DNA of 8,775 nucleotides from CF-96 sp028287605 (GTDB taxonomy: Bacteria; Chloroflexota; Dormibacteria; Aeolococcales; Aeolococcaceae). Positions within the stretch are counted from its first letter, which is position 1. Every line of letters starts with the position of its first letter. Shown piece after piece: positions 1 through 6,058 of the stretch. The stretch lies in NCBI GenBank assembly GCA_034666465.1, contig JAXDLT010000140.1:1-8775 (forward strand), given 5' to 3'. The notes under the pieces are model-generated. The model saw nothing but the letters and a program-made list of their open reading frames with translations. It did no database searches and had not been told where the DNA came from. The translations under genes were made by a program, and so were the position numbers.

Positions 1-285
1 GCGGCGGCGGCGGGGGCGTGCGCCCCCGCCACGGCGGCGCTGCGGAGGGCCGCCCTCGGTGTCGTTGACCAGCGGGCCCTCGCCCGCCGGTGCGATGCCG
101 TCACCCTGGACGAAGACCTTCCGCGCGCCCACGTCGACGAGGTAGGCGAGGGTGGTCCCGCCGCCGCCGCCCGGGTTGGGCATCAGCGAGACGTCGGAGA
201 TCACCCCCGTACGGCGGCTGCCGCCGTACGGGAAGCTGACCCTGGTTCCGATGGGAAGAGAGGACGCGGGGAGATCCCCGCTCAT
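1..285 (-). CDS. Unknown small protein with Arg/Gly-rich tail, 3' end off the window
   Basis: The frame opens at ATG (285-283) and stays open for 95 codons to the left edge, so the C-terminus is missing. I do not recognise a named family. Residues about 12-65 alternate short hydrophobic stretches with glycines (GTRVSFPYGG, then TGVISDVSL, then LAYLVDVGARKVFVQGDGI), which looks like a small beta-barrel of SH3/KOW type; that fold is inference. A glycine run lies at residues 39-43. The last visible 15 residues are almost all Arg and Gly (RRRGGGARPRRRR), as in nucleic-acid-binding tails. The start codon overlaps the stop of the upstream zinc-ribbon gene (ATGA), so the two are probably co-translated and functionally linked, possibly in RNA binding. 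Codons 17-27 are covered by a perfect 27-base palindrome. The reading frame is well supported by the overlap and codon use; the function is unknown. Confidence 0.72.
   Translation of the reverse strand, partial: MSGDLPASSLPIGTRVSFPYGGSRRTGVISDVSLMPNPGGGGGTTLAYLVDVGARKVFVQGDGIAPAGEGPLVNDTEGGPPQRRRGGGARPRRRR
10..29. repeat. GC-only inverted repeat in coding sequence
   Basis: Nine bases (10-18) are the exact reverse complement of bases 21-29, separated by TG. It lies in the Arg/Gly tail of the first gene, where CGC, CGG and GGC/GGG codons favour such complementarity by chance. It could form a hairpin in mRNA but has no T-run beside it, so it is not an intrinsic terminator. Confidence 0.4.
206..232. 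repeat. Perfect 27-base palindrome (13-bp arms, 1-base centre)
   Basis: Bases 206-218 (CCCGTACGGCGGC) are the exact reverse complement of 220-232, with a single T at 219. The repeat lies within codons 17-27 of the first gene, encoding PYGGSRRTG. In RNA it would give a stem of 11 or 12 pairs with a tiny loop. No T-run follows on either strand, so it is not a standard terminator. It could be an operator-like site, an mRNA hairpin affecting translation of the gene, or a coincidence of GC-rich codons. Thirteen consecutive pairs including TA/AT steps is more than I would expect by chance. Confidence 0.8.
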
Positions 286-605
286 CGAACTCCGGCCCGG
301 AAGCACTCACTGCAGTACACGGGGCGGTCGCCGCGCGGGACGAAGGGCACCCGGGCCACGCCGCCACAGGACGCGCAGGTCACCTCGTGCATCTCCCGCG
401 GGGCGCGGTCCCCACGGGGGGCGCCGCCGAAGCCACCGCCGGCACCGCCCCCGTTCATGCCCGCGGCCTTGCGGGCGGCGCGGCACGAGGGGCACCGCGA
501 GGGAGCGTTGACCAGCCCGCGAGAGGCGAAGAACTCCTGCTCACCGGCTGTCCAGATGAAATCCATGCCGCACTCGCGGCAGCGAAGGGTTTGGTCGACC
601 GACAC
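282..605 (-). CDS. Small zinc-ribbon protein with four CxxC pairs (CxxC-x17-CxxC type)
   Basis: This is a 107-residue protein. Cys pairs lie at 9/12, 38/41, 77/80 and 98/101. The first two pairs frame the conserved segment with GEQEFFASRG and RCPSCR, as in the 'probable zinc-ribbon' domain of small bacterial proteins. The last two fit the CxxC-x17-CxxC pattern exactly, with the usual VPFVPRGDRPVYC core. A Gly-rich linker (about 50-62) joins the halves. Each half should bind one zinc ion. The family has no firmly established function; nucleic-acid or protein binding is likely. I chose GTG at 605 because GGAGGA lies 9 bases upstream and homologues start just before DxTLxCRxCG; a GTG at 656 in the same frame would add 17 residues but has no such site. 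The stop overlaps the next start (ATGA). Confidence 0.88.
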   Translation of the reverse strand: MSVDQTLRCRECGMDFIWTAGEQEFFASRGLVNAPSRCPSCRAARKAAGMNGGGAGGGFGGAPRGDRAPREMHEVTCASCGGVARVPFVPRGDRPVYCSECFRAGVR

Positions 606-614
606 GCGCCTAGA

Positions 615-620
615 TCCTCC
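615..620 (-). promoter_or_regulatory. Strong Shine-Dalgarno site of the zinc-ribbon gene
   Basis: On the minus strand this reads GGAGGA, 9 bases before GTG at 605. It decides between the start at 605 and the longer frame from 656. Confidence 0.7.
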
Positions 621-763
621 ATCCGGCGCGTAGGGGGCGCCAGGGGTTTGAGACACAAAGACAATACACCCTGCCGCGGGCGGCTGCTAGCATCGGTCAC
701 GACCCCCGGACAGGAGCGGGCCGATCGGCGCACGGGGCGTCGCGGTGGCCGCCGGTGGGGGAT

Positions 764-768
764 GGGAG
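764..768 (+). promoter_or_regulatory. Shine-Dalgarno site of metK
   Basis: GGGAG lies 9 bases before ATG 778. It supports that start over an in-frame ATG at 745 that would add 11 residues not typical of the family. Confidence 0.6.
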
Positions 769-777
769 ACACCTGCC

Positions 778-1965
778 ATGCGCACACCGCGACGCAACCT
801 CTTCACCTCGGAGTCGGTCACAGAGGGGCATCCGGACAAGATCGCCGACCAGATCTCCGACGCCGTCCTCGACGCCGTCCTCTCCAAGGACCCGCTCGGA
901 CGTGTCGCCTGTGAGACGGCGCTGACCACCGGCACCGCCCTGGTCTTCGGCGAGATCACCACCGACTGCTACGTCGACATCGCCCGGGTGGTGCGCCAGA
1001 CGATCCGGGAGGTCGGCTACACCCGGGCCAAGTACGGCTTCGACTACGAGACCTGCGGGGTGCTGGTCTGCATCGACGAGCAGTCCCCGGACATCGCCCA
1101 GGGGGTGAACGTGGGCGGTGCCGGCGACCAGGGGATGATGTTCGGCTTCGCCTGCGACGAGACCCCCGAGCTGATGCCCGCGCCCATCCAGCTCGCCCAC
1201 CAGCTGGCCCGCCGGCTCAGCGAGGTGCGCCGCTCGGGGACGCTGCGCTGGGCGCGCCCCGACGGCAAGACCCAGGTCACGGTCCAGTACGACGACGCCG
1301 GCCGGCCTCGCCGTGTCGACACCGTGCTGGTGAGCGTGCAGCACTCCGAGGACGTCACCAGCGACCAGGTGTTCGCCGACGTCCAGGAGCACGTGGTGAC
1401 GAAGGTGATCCCCGCGGCCTGGCTGGACGGCGACACCAAGCGCTACGTCAATCCCACCGGCCGCTTCGTGGTCGGTGGCCCGCAGGGCGACGCCGGGCTG
1501 ACCGGACGCAAGATCATCGTCGACACCTACGGGGGCTACGCCCGCCACGGCGGCGGCGCCTTCAGCGGCAAGGACCCGACAAAGGTCGACCGCAGCGCCG
1601 CCTACGGCGCCCGCCACGTCGCCAAGAACGTGGTCGCCGCCGGGCTCGCCGCCAAGTGCGAGATCCAGGTGGCCTATGCCATCGGCGTGGTGAAGCCGGT
1701 CTCGGTGCGCATCGAGACCTTCGGCACCGAGCGGGTGCCGGTCGAGCAGATCGCCGCGCTCGTCGACGAGCACTTCGACCTCTCGCCCATCGGCATCATC
1801 AGCGAGCTCCAGCTCCGCCGTCCCATCTACCGGCAGGTCGCCGCCTACGGACACTTCGGCCGCAGCGACCTCGACCTGCCCTGGGAGCGGACCGACCACG
1901 CCGCCGACCTGGCCGAGGCGGCCGGCACCGAGCCGCTGGTGACCGGCGTCCTGGCGGCGGTCTGA
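778..1965 (+). CDS. metK: S-adenosylmethionine synthetase
   Basis: This 395-residue enzyme makes S-adenosylmethionine from methionine and ATP, releasing phosphate and pyrophosphate, in the cytoplasm; the family normally runs 380-400 residues. The three-domain family is recognisable end to end. The N-terminal LFTSESVTEGHPDKIADQIS contains the GHPDK ATP-site motif (17-21). GAGDQGMMFG lies at 114-123, DGKTQVTVQY at 162-171, and the glycine-rich loop GGGAFSGKDPTKVDRS at 258-273. The C-terminal end has YGHFGR and PWERTD. All the usual active-site signatures look intact. ATG 778 is chosen because a GGGAG site precedes it and family members begin a few residues before LFTSESV. The guanylyltransferase gene follows after one base, so the two are probably one transcript. 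No recognised SAM riboswitch is visible upstream. The identification is secure. Confidence 0.98.
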   Translation: MRTPRRNLFTSESVTEGHPDKIADQISDAVLDAVLSKDPLGRVACETALTTGTALVFGEITTDCYVDIARVVRQTIREVGYTRAKYGFDYETCGVLVCIDEQSPDIAQGVNVGGAGDQGMMFGFACDETPELMPAPIQLAHQLARRLSEVRRSGTLRWARPDGKTQVTVQYDDAGRPRRVDTVLVSVQHSEDVTSDQVFADVQEHVVTKVIPAAWLDGDTKRYVNPTGRFVVGGPQGDAGLTGRKIIVDTYGGYARHGGGAFSGKDPTKVDRSAAYGARHVAKNVVAAGLAAKCEIQVAYAIGVVKPVSVRIETFGTERVPVEQIAALVDEHFDLSPIGIISELQLRRPIYRQVAAYGHFGRSDLDLPWERTDHAADLAEAAGTEPLVTGVLAAV

Positions 1966-1966
1966 G

Positions 1967-3106
1967 TTGGGCCTGCACGTCCTCGTCCTCGCCGGGGGGA
2001 GTGGATCCCGGCTGTGGCCGCTGAGCCGGGGGGCGCTGCCCAAGCACCTGCTGCCCCTCGGCCCGGGCGGCACCACGCTGCTGCGCGCCACCGTCGACCG
2101 GCTGCTGCCGCTCGGCGCCGAGCTGCACGTGGTGACCATCGCCGACCAGGCGGACGCGTGCCTGGCGGCCCTGGAGGGAACCGGCCTCGACCGGGGCTCA
2201 CTGGTCGCCGAGCCGGCCCCGCGGGGCACCGGGCCCGCCCTCGGCCTCGCCGTGCGCGAGGTCGCGGCGGCCGACCCGGAGGCGGTCATCGCCTCGGTCC
2301 ACGCCGACCACCACGTCGGCGACGACGCCGCCTACCGCGAGGCGGTCTGGGAGGCGGCGGGGTGGGCGGCGGCCACCGACGGCCTCGCCACGGTCGGCCT
2401 GGTGCCCCAGTTCGCCGCCACCGGCTTCGGCTACGTGGAGGTCGGCGACACCCACCCCTCGTCGAGCTGGCGCCCGCCGGTGTCCCCCGCGCCGCCGGGG
2501 CTCGGCTCCGCCCCCACGCTCCCCGCGAGCGCCGCGGCCGGCTTCGCCGAGAAGCCGTCGCTCGTCAGCGCCGAGGCGTTCGTCGCCGGCGGCCGGCACC
2601 TCTGGAACCTGGGACTCTTCGCCTGGTCGGCGGCCGCCTTCCAGCGCGAGCTGCGCGCCGCCGCGCCCGAGGTCGACGGCGCCCTCGCAGAGGTGGTCGA
2701 GCTGCGTGCGGCGGGGCGCGAGGCCGCGGCCGCCAAGCGCTACCGCGCCATCCAGGCGGCCGCCGTCGAGCCCCTGGTGCTGGAGCGCGGGGCCCGGCTC
2801 AGCGTCGTCGCCGCCGCCTTCCCCTGGTCCGACCTGGGCTCCTGGCGCGACCTGCTCGACGCCCGCAGGCTGGCGGGTGAGGGGGACGTGGCGGGGAACG
2901 TGGTCGCCGGCGACGCGGTGGCGGTGGGCTGCCGCGGGTGCCTGGTCGAGTCGCGGGGCGGCCGCACGGTGGCACTGGTCGGGGTCGAGGACCTGGTCGT
3001 CGTCGACACCGGTGACGCGGTGCTGGTGGTGCCGTCGCAGCAGGCCCAGGCGGTGCGGGATGTCGTCGACCTGCTCCGCGGCGAGGGCCGGACCGAGCTT
3101 CTCTAG
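1967..3106 (+). CDS. manC: Mannose-1-phosphate guanylyltransferase (nucleotidyltransferase domain only)
   Basis: The 379-residue protein transfers GMP from GTP to mannose-1-phosphate, making GDP-mannose for cytoplasmic glycan precursor supply. The N-terminal signature LAGGSGSRLWPLSR (8-21) is followed by PKHLLPL. EPAPRGTGPALG (82-93) stands for the usual EPxxRNTAPA, VHADHHV (111-117) for PADHxI, GFGYVEVG (153-160) for GYGYI, and FAEKPS (193-198) for FVEKP. WNLGLFAW (213-220) and FPWSDLGSW (285-293) are clear family marks. A Pro/Ala/Ser-rich insert of about 30 residues lies at 161-190. The isomerase cupin that follows this domain in bifunctional ManC is absent; a separate cupin gene lies at 6055. 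The start is TTG, one base after the metK stop; an in-frame stop at 1940 limits upstream alternatives, and no good Shine-Dalgarno is seen, suggesting coupling to metK. The stop interlocks with the convergent kinase gene. Another sugar-1-phosphate nucleotidyltransferase role is possible but less likely. Confidence 0.88.
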   Translation: MGLHVLVLAGGSGSRLWPLSRGALPKHLLPLGPGGTTLLRATVDRLLPLGAELHVVTIADQADACLAALEGTGLDRGSLVAEPAPRGTGPALGLAVREVAAADPEAVIASVHADHHVGDDAAYREAVWEAAGWAAATDGLATVGLVPQFAATGFGYVEVGDTHPSSSWRPPVSPAPPGLGSAPTLPASAAAGFAEKPSLVSAEAFVAGGRHLWNLGLFAWSAAAFQRELRAAAPEVDGALAEVVELRAAGREAAAAKRYRAIQAAAVEPLVLERGARLSVVAAAFPWSDLGSWRDLLDARRLAGEGDVAGNVVAGDAVAVGCRGCLVESRGGRTVALVGVEDLVVVDTGDAVLVVPSQQAQAVRDVVDLLRGEGRTELL

Positions 3107-4071
3107 GCCGGGCTCACCAGAGCGCCGGCGGCGGCGGCCGCACCGAGGGCGCCGGCGAGGTCGCCGAGGCCCGCGGCGCGGACGCTGACCCCCCCGGTGA
3201 CGAAGAGGTGGGGCTGCATCGCCGCTGCGACGCGGGAGACGAAGGGCTCGCCAAGCCGGCTGCCCAGGCCGCCGCCGATCACCACCGCCTCGACGTCGAC
3301 GGCGTTCACCACCGACGCGATCCCCGCCCCGGCGGCGGCGACGGCGTCGTCGATGAGGTCCTGGGCGAGGTCGTCGCCGGCGGCGAGGGCCCGCGCGAAC
3401 ACCCCCGAGTTGAGGTGGTCGACGCCGCGCCGCTCCATGATCCGGAAGAGCTCGGTGCGCCGGCCCTCGGCCACCAGCTTGCGGGCGCGCCGCTCCATCG
3501 AGGCCCGCCCCGCGTAGGCCTCGAGGCAGCCGCGCCGCCCGCAGCCGCAGCGGCGCCCACCCGGGTGCACGCAGACGTGGCCGACCTCGCCGCTGGCGCC
3601 GTGGGGGCCGCTGCGCAGCTCGCCGCCGAGCACCAGCGCCCCGCCCACCCCGGTGCCGAACCAGACCCCGAGCACGTCGGTGAGCCCGCGGGCGGCGCCC
3701 AGCCGGAGCTCGCCGAGCATGCCGGCGTCGACGTCGTTGTCGACGCTCACCCGCGCCCCGGTGCGCCGCTCCAGCTCGGCGCCCAGCGGGTACGGGTCGA
3801 TCCAGCCGGCGAGGTTGGGGCTGCGCGCCACCACCCCGGTCGCCTTGTCGATGGTGCCCGGCGCCCCCACCCCGAGCGCGGCGAGCCCGTCCACGCCGGC
3901 GCTCCGCCGGGCCTGGTCGAGGAGGATGCAGAGGGTCTCGACCACGGCCGGGGGGCCACCGGTGGGCGGGGTGGCACCGCGGCTCTGCCCCAGCACCTCG
4001 AGCTCGAGGGTGGTGATCACCACCTGGATCTTGGTGCCGCCGACGTCGACGCCCGCGAGCACCGGGTTCAC
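3103..4071 (-). CDS. ROK-family sugar kinase (glucokinase-like)
   Basis: This 322-residue cytoplasmic protein should phosphorylate a hexose with ATP, most likely glucose to glucose-6-phosphate; mannose, fructose or an amino sugar cannot be excluded. The phosphate-binding DVGGTK lies at 9-14, the catalytic VDNDVDAG at 110-117 (Asp113), and GTGVGGALVLGG at 139-150. The ROK signature contains Glu162, GH (164-165) and CGCGRRGCLEAY (175-186). The zinc ligands His165, Cys175, Cys177 and Cys182 are all present. GGGLGSR (266-272) completes the ATP fold. There is no N-terminal helix-turn-helix, so it is a kinase rather than a ROK repressor. GTG at 4071 starts 2 residues before the first beta strand and overlaps the upstream lipoprotein stop (GTGA). 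The 3' end overlaps the guanylyltransferase by 4 bases tail to tail. In context it may feed hexose-6-phosphate to the nearby isomerase and mutase. Confidence 0.92.
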   Translation of the reverse strand: MNPVLAGVDVGGTKIQVVITTLELEVLGQSRGATPPTGGPPAVVETLCILLDQARRSAGVDGLAALGVGAPGTIDKATGVVARSPNLAGWIDPYPLGAELERRTGARVSVDNDVDAGMLGELRLGAARGLTDVLGVWFGTGVGGALVLGGELRSGPHGASGEVGHVCVHPGGRRCGCGRRGCLEAYAGRASMERRARKLVAEGRRTELFRIMERRGVDHLNSGVFARALAAGDDLAQDLIDDAVAAAGAGIASVVNAVDVEAVVIGGGLGSRLGEPFVSRVAAAMQPHLFVTGGVSVRAAGLGDLAGALGAAAAAGALVSPA

Positions 4072-4511
4072 GGGCTCGGGCTCGCCACCGAGGACGGCGC
4101 CGCGACGGTGTGCACCTCCACGGTGACCGCGGCGATGGTCGCGGCGGGGGTGGGGCCGCTCAGCTCGACGGTGGTCTCGCCGCCGGGCGGGACGCTGATG
4201 GCGGCCCCGCTCGCGTCACCGATCAGCCGCCCCGCGGAGTCGTAGACGCTGGCCCGCACCACCATCATCCGCGGGGTGGGGGCGGTGGAGCGGAGCCGGA
4301 CGTCGACGACCAGCAGCCGGGCGGCGTCGAGGCGGAAGCTCACCCCGCCGGGAGGGACGGCGACGTCGGTGTCACCGGTCTGGGTCACCACCACGTTGGG
4401 CACGGCCAGGGGCGGTCGGGTGGTCGCCTGGTCGACCACCGGGGGGTCGCCGCAGGCGGTGAGCAGCAGGCCCCCGGCGAGCGGCGCGAGCAGGTGACGC
4501 CAGGTTCGCAC
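4068..4511 (-). CDS. Small predicted lipoprotein
   Basis: Counted from GTG 4511 the protein has 147 residues. The N-terminus is a clear lipoprotein signal: Arg2 and Arg5, a hydrophobic stretch (LLAPLAGGLLL) and the lipobox LTAC, with Cys20 as the lipidated residue. The mature part alternates beta-type strands with PPGG turns (VPPGGVSFRLDAARLLVVDVRL, later ISVPPGGETTVELSG), suggesting an extracytoplasmic beta sandwich. It ends in a Ser/Pro/Ala tail. I do not recognise a named family. The frame continues upstream to an ATG at 4595, but that would put about 28 Gly/Arg-rich residues before the signal peptide and collide with the divergent mutase gene. GTG 4526 and 4532 are other possible starts. 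The stop overlaps the kinase start (GTGA), so the pair is probably translated together; a shared role in sugar sensing or uptake is only a guess. Confidence 0.78.
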   Translation of the reverse strand: MRTWRHLLAPLAGGLLLTACGDPPVVDQATTRPPLAVPNVVVTQTGDTDVAVPPGGVSFRLDAARLLVVDVRLRSTAPTPRMMVVRASVYDSAGRLIGDASGAAISVPPGGETTVELSGPTPAATIAAVTVEVHTVAAPSSVASPSP

Positions 4512-4517
4512 CCGGCG

Positions 4518-4523
4518 AGTATG
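4518..4523 (-). promoter_or_regulatory. Possible -10 hexamer for a leaderless lipoprotein transcript
   Basis: On the minus strand this reads CATACT, 4 of 6 matches to TATAAT. Its end lies 6 bases before GTG 4511, so a transcript starting at the normal distance would begin on that GTG. No -35 box and no Shine-Dalgarno are visible, which fits a leaderless message in a GC-rich bacterium. Confidence 0.35.
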
Positions 4524-4574
4524 CACGCGCACGGTGCCCGCGCCGCCGCCGCCGAGGCGGAGCCGGCAGGTGGC

Positions 4575-4583
4575 GGAGGGAGG
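4575..4583 (+). promoter_or_regulatory. Purine-rich Shine-Dalgarno of the mutase gene
   Basis: GGAGGGAGG ends 11 bases before ATG 4595. It supports that ATG as the translation start if transcription begins upstream. It competes with the leaderless model from the -10-like hexamer at 4591. Confidence 0.5.
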
Positions 4584-4590
4584 CCACGGG

Positions 4591-4596
4591 TACAAT
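4591..4596 (+). promoter_or_regulatory. Possible -10 hexamer overlapping the mutase start
   Basis: TACAAT matches TATAAT at 5 of 6 positions, in otherwise very GC-rich DNA. It overlaps ATG 4595. A transcript from it would start near 4603-4604, where an in-frame GTG (4604-4606) lies, giving a leaderless message and a protein three residues shorter. No -35 is recognisable. Confidence 0.4.
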
Positions 4597-6058
4597 GCCG
4601 CCCGTGACCGTGACGCCCATCCGTTTCGGTACCGACGGCTGGCGCGCCGTGGTCGCGGACGACTTCACCTACGAGAATGTCCGGGCCGTGGCGCAGGCGG
4701 TCGCCTGGTACCTCGCCGGCGACCCCCGCCCGGTGGTGGTGGGTCACGACACCCGCTACTGCGCCGAGCTCTTCGCCCGGGAGGTGGCGCGGGTGCTCGC
4801 CGGCAACGGCCGGTCGGTGCTGCTCCTCGACGGTCCCGCCCCCACCCAGGTCTCCTCCTGGACGGTGGTCGGCCGCGGCGCCGCCGGCGGCGTGGTGGTC
4901 ACCGCCAGCCACAACCCGCCGGAGTTCAACGGCCTGAAGTACAAGCCGGACTACGGCGGCTCGGCCTCACCCGAGGTGGTCGTCGACCTCGAGCGGCTCA
5001 GCGCCCGGGCCCAGGCCGAGGGGGTGACCGCCATGCCCTTCGCCGAGGCGCTGGCGGCGGGCACCGTGCGGTACGTCGACCCGCTGCCCGAGTACACCGC
5101 GCAGATCGGCCGCATGATCGACCTGGCGCGGCTGCGCGACGCCGGCCTGACCATCCTCCACGAGGCCATGTACGGCGCCGGCGCGGGCTACGTCGCCCGG
5201 CTGCTCGCCGGCGGGAGCACCCGTGTCGACGAGCTCCACGCCGAGCGCAACCCGGGCTTCGGGGGCATGCATCCCGAGCCCATCGAGCAGTGGATGCCCG
5301 AGGCGATGGCCCGGATGCGCGGCGGCGGCTACGACCTCGGGATCGCCAACGACGGCGACGCCGACCGGGTCGGCATCGTCGACGAGCGCGGGGTCTTCGT
5401 GAACCAGCTCCAGGTGATGGGCCTGCTGAGCATGTACCTGCTCGAGAAGCGGGGCATGCGCGGCGACCTGGTGCGATCGCTGACCACGACCGGCATGGTC
5501 GACCGGCTCGGCGAGCTCTTCGGAGTGCCCGTCCACGAGCTGCAGGTCGGCTTCAAGTACATCGGCCCGAAGATGACCGAGACCGACGCGCTCATCGGCG
5601 GCGAGGAGTCGGGCGGCTTCGGCTTCCGCGGGCACCTGCCCGAGCGCGACGGCATCCTCGCCGGGCTGATGGTGGCGATGGCGATCGTCGACTACGGCAT
5701 GCCGCTCTCGCGGATCCTCGCCCACCTCGAGGAGCTGGTGGGGCCCCACGCCTACGCCCGCCACGACATCGCCATGGAGCGCGACGGCTACCAGGAGCGC
5801 AAGCAGGAGATGTACCGCCGGGTGGGCGAGAACCCGCCCGCCGAGCTGGCCGGCGAGGCGGTGGTGCGCAGCCGCTCCGACGACGGCTTCAAGTACTACC
5901 TGGCCGACGGCTCCTGGGCGCTGGTCCGCTTCAGCGGCACCGAGCCGCTCATCCGCGTCTACAGCGAGGCGCCCACCGCCGAGCGGGTGCAGCAGCTGCT
6001 GGCGGCGCTCGAGCGCTTCCTCGGCATCCCGGTGCCCGCCGAGTCGGTGGCGCATTGA
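4595..6058 (+). CDS. Phosphoglucomutase / phosphomannomutase family enzyme
   Basis: This 487-residue alpha-D-phosphohexomutase moves phosphate between C6 and C1 of glucose or mannose via a phosphoserine. FGTDGWRAVVADDFTYENV (11-29) is the family N-terminus. TASHNP (103-108) holds the phosphorylated Ser105. The metal loop DGDADR lies at 253-258, the sugar-specificity loop GEESGGFGF at 336-344, and the phosphate-binding RFSGTEPLIRVY at 445-456. All four domains are present and the length is normal. Sequence alone does not settle glucose against mannose. The neighbouring isomerase-type cupin and the nearby GDP-mannose enzyme favour phosphomannomutase, at least in part. The start is ATG 4595 (good Shine-Dalgarno at 4575-4583), with GTG 4604 as an alternative. 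The stop overlaps the TTG start of the cupin gene (TTGA), so the two should be co-translated. Confidence 0.93.
   Translation: MPPVTVTPIRFGTDGWRAVVADDFTYENVRAVAQAVAWYLAGDPRPVVVGHDTRYCAELFAREVARVLAGNGRSVLLLDGPAPTQVSSWTVVGRGAAGGVVVTASHNPPEFNGLKYKPDYGGSASPEVVVDLERLSARAQAEGVTAMPFAEALAAGTVRYVDPLPEYTAQIGRMIDLARLRDAGLTILHEAMYGAGAGYVARLLAGGSTRVDELHAERNPGFGGMHPEPIEQWMPEAMARMRGGGYDLGIANDGDADRVGIVDERGVFVNQLQVMGLLSMYLLEKRGMRGDLVRSLTTTGMVDRLGELFGVPVHELQVGFKYIGPKMTETDALIGGEESGGFGFRGHLPERDGILAGLMVAMAIVDYGMPLSRILAHLEELVGPHAYARHDIAMERDGYQERKQEMYRRVGENPPAELAGEAVVRSRSDDGFKYYLADGSWALVRFSGTEPLIRVYSEAPTAERVQQLLAALERFLGIPVPAESVAH

Larger units (their letters stand above)
606..777. promoter_or_regulatory. Divergent intergenic region between zinc-ribbon gene and metK
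   Basis: This gap should hold promoters for both directions. Bases 646-669 are strikingly A+T-rich for this DNA (TTTGAGACACAAAGACAATA and following), the likeliest place for promoter melting. Minus-strand TATTGT (666-661) is a possible -10 for the zinc-ribbon gene and would give a leader of roughly 50 bases; no convincing -35 is visible. A perfect 10-base palindrome, GCCGATCGGC, lies at 720-729 in the metK leader. I looked for the conserved core of a SAM-I riboswitch and did not see it. Exact promoter positions are uncertain. Confidence 0.4.

Noticed and set aside
1..12. GCG/GCC triplet run at the left edge as a tandem repeat
   Set aside because: It is a run of Arg codons in the tail of the first gene, with only four units.
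657..777. SAM-I riboswitch upstream of metK
   Set aside because: The length would allow one, but I could not find the conserved core elements or a following expression platform.
697..2289. A 530-codon open frame antisense to metK
   Set aside because: It is a mirror of metK and the start of the guanylyltransferase in GC-rich codons; its product is Gly/His/Val/Asp-rich low complexity with no recognisable domain, while the plus strand encodes clear enzymes.
3208..4245. A 345-codon plus-strand open frame opposite the ROK kinase
   Set aside because: It is a shadow frame rich in Ala, His, Pro and Gly; the minus strand carries intact ROK motifs and zinc ligands.
4549..4567. CCGCC/GGCGG inverted repeat and GCCGGC in the divergent region
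   Set aside because: These are short, purely GC motifs in low-complexity GCC-repeat DNA and are expected by chance.
4967..6055. A 362-codon open frame antisense to the mutase
   Set aside because: It has His/Leu/Asp-rich shadow composition, no domain, and lies wholly opposite a well-supported enzyme.
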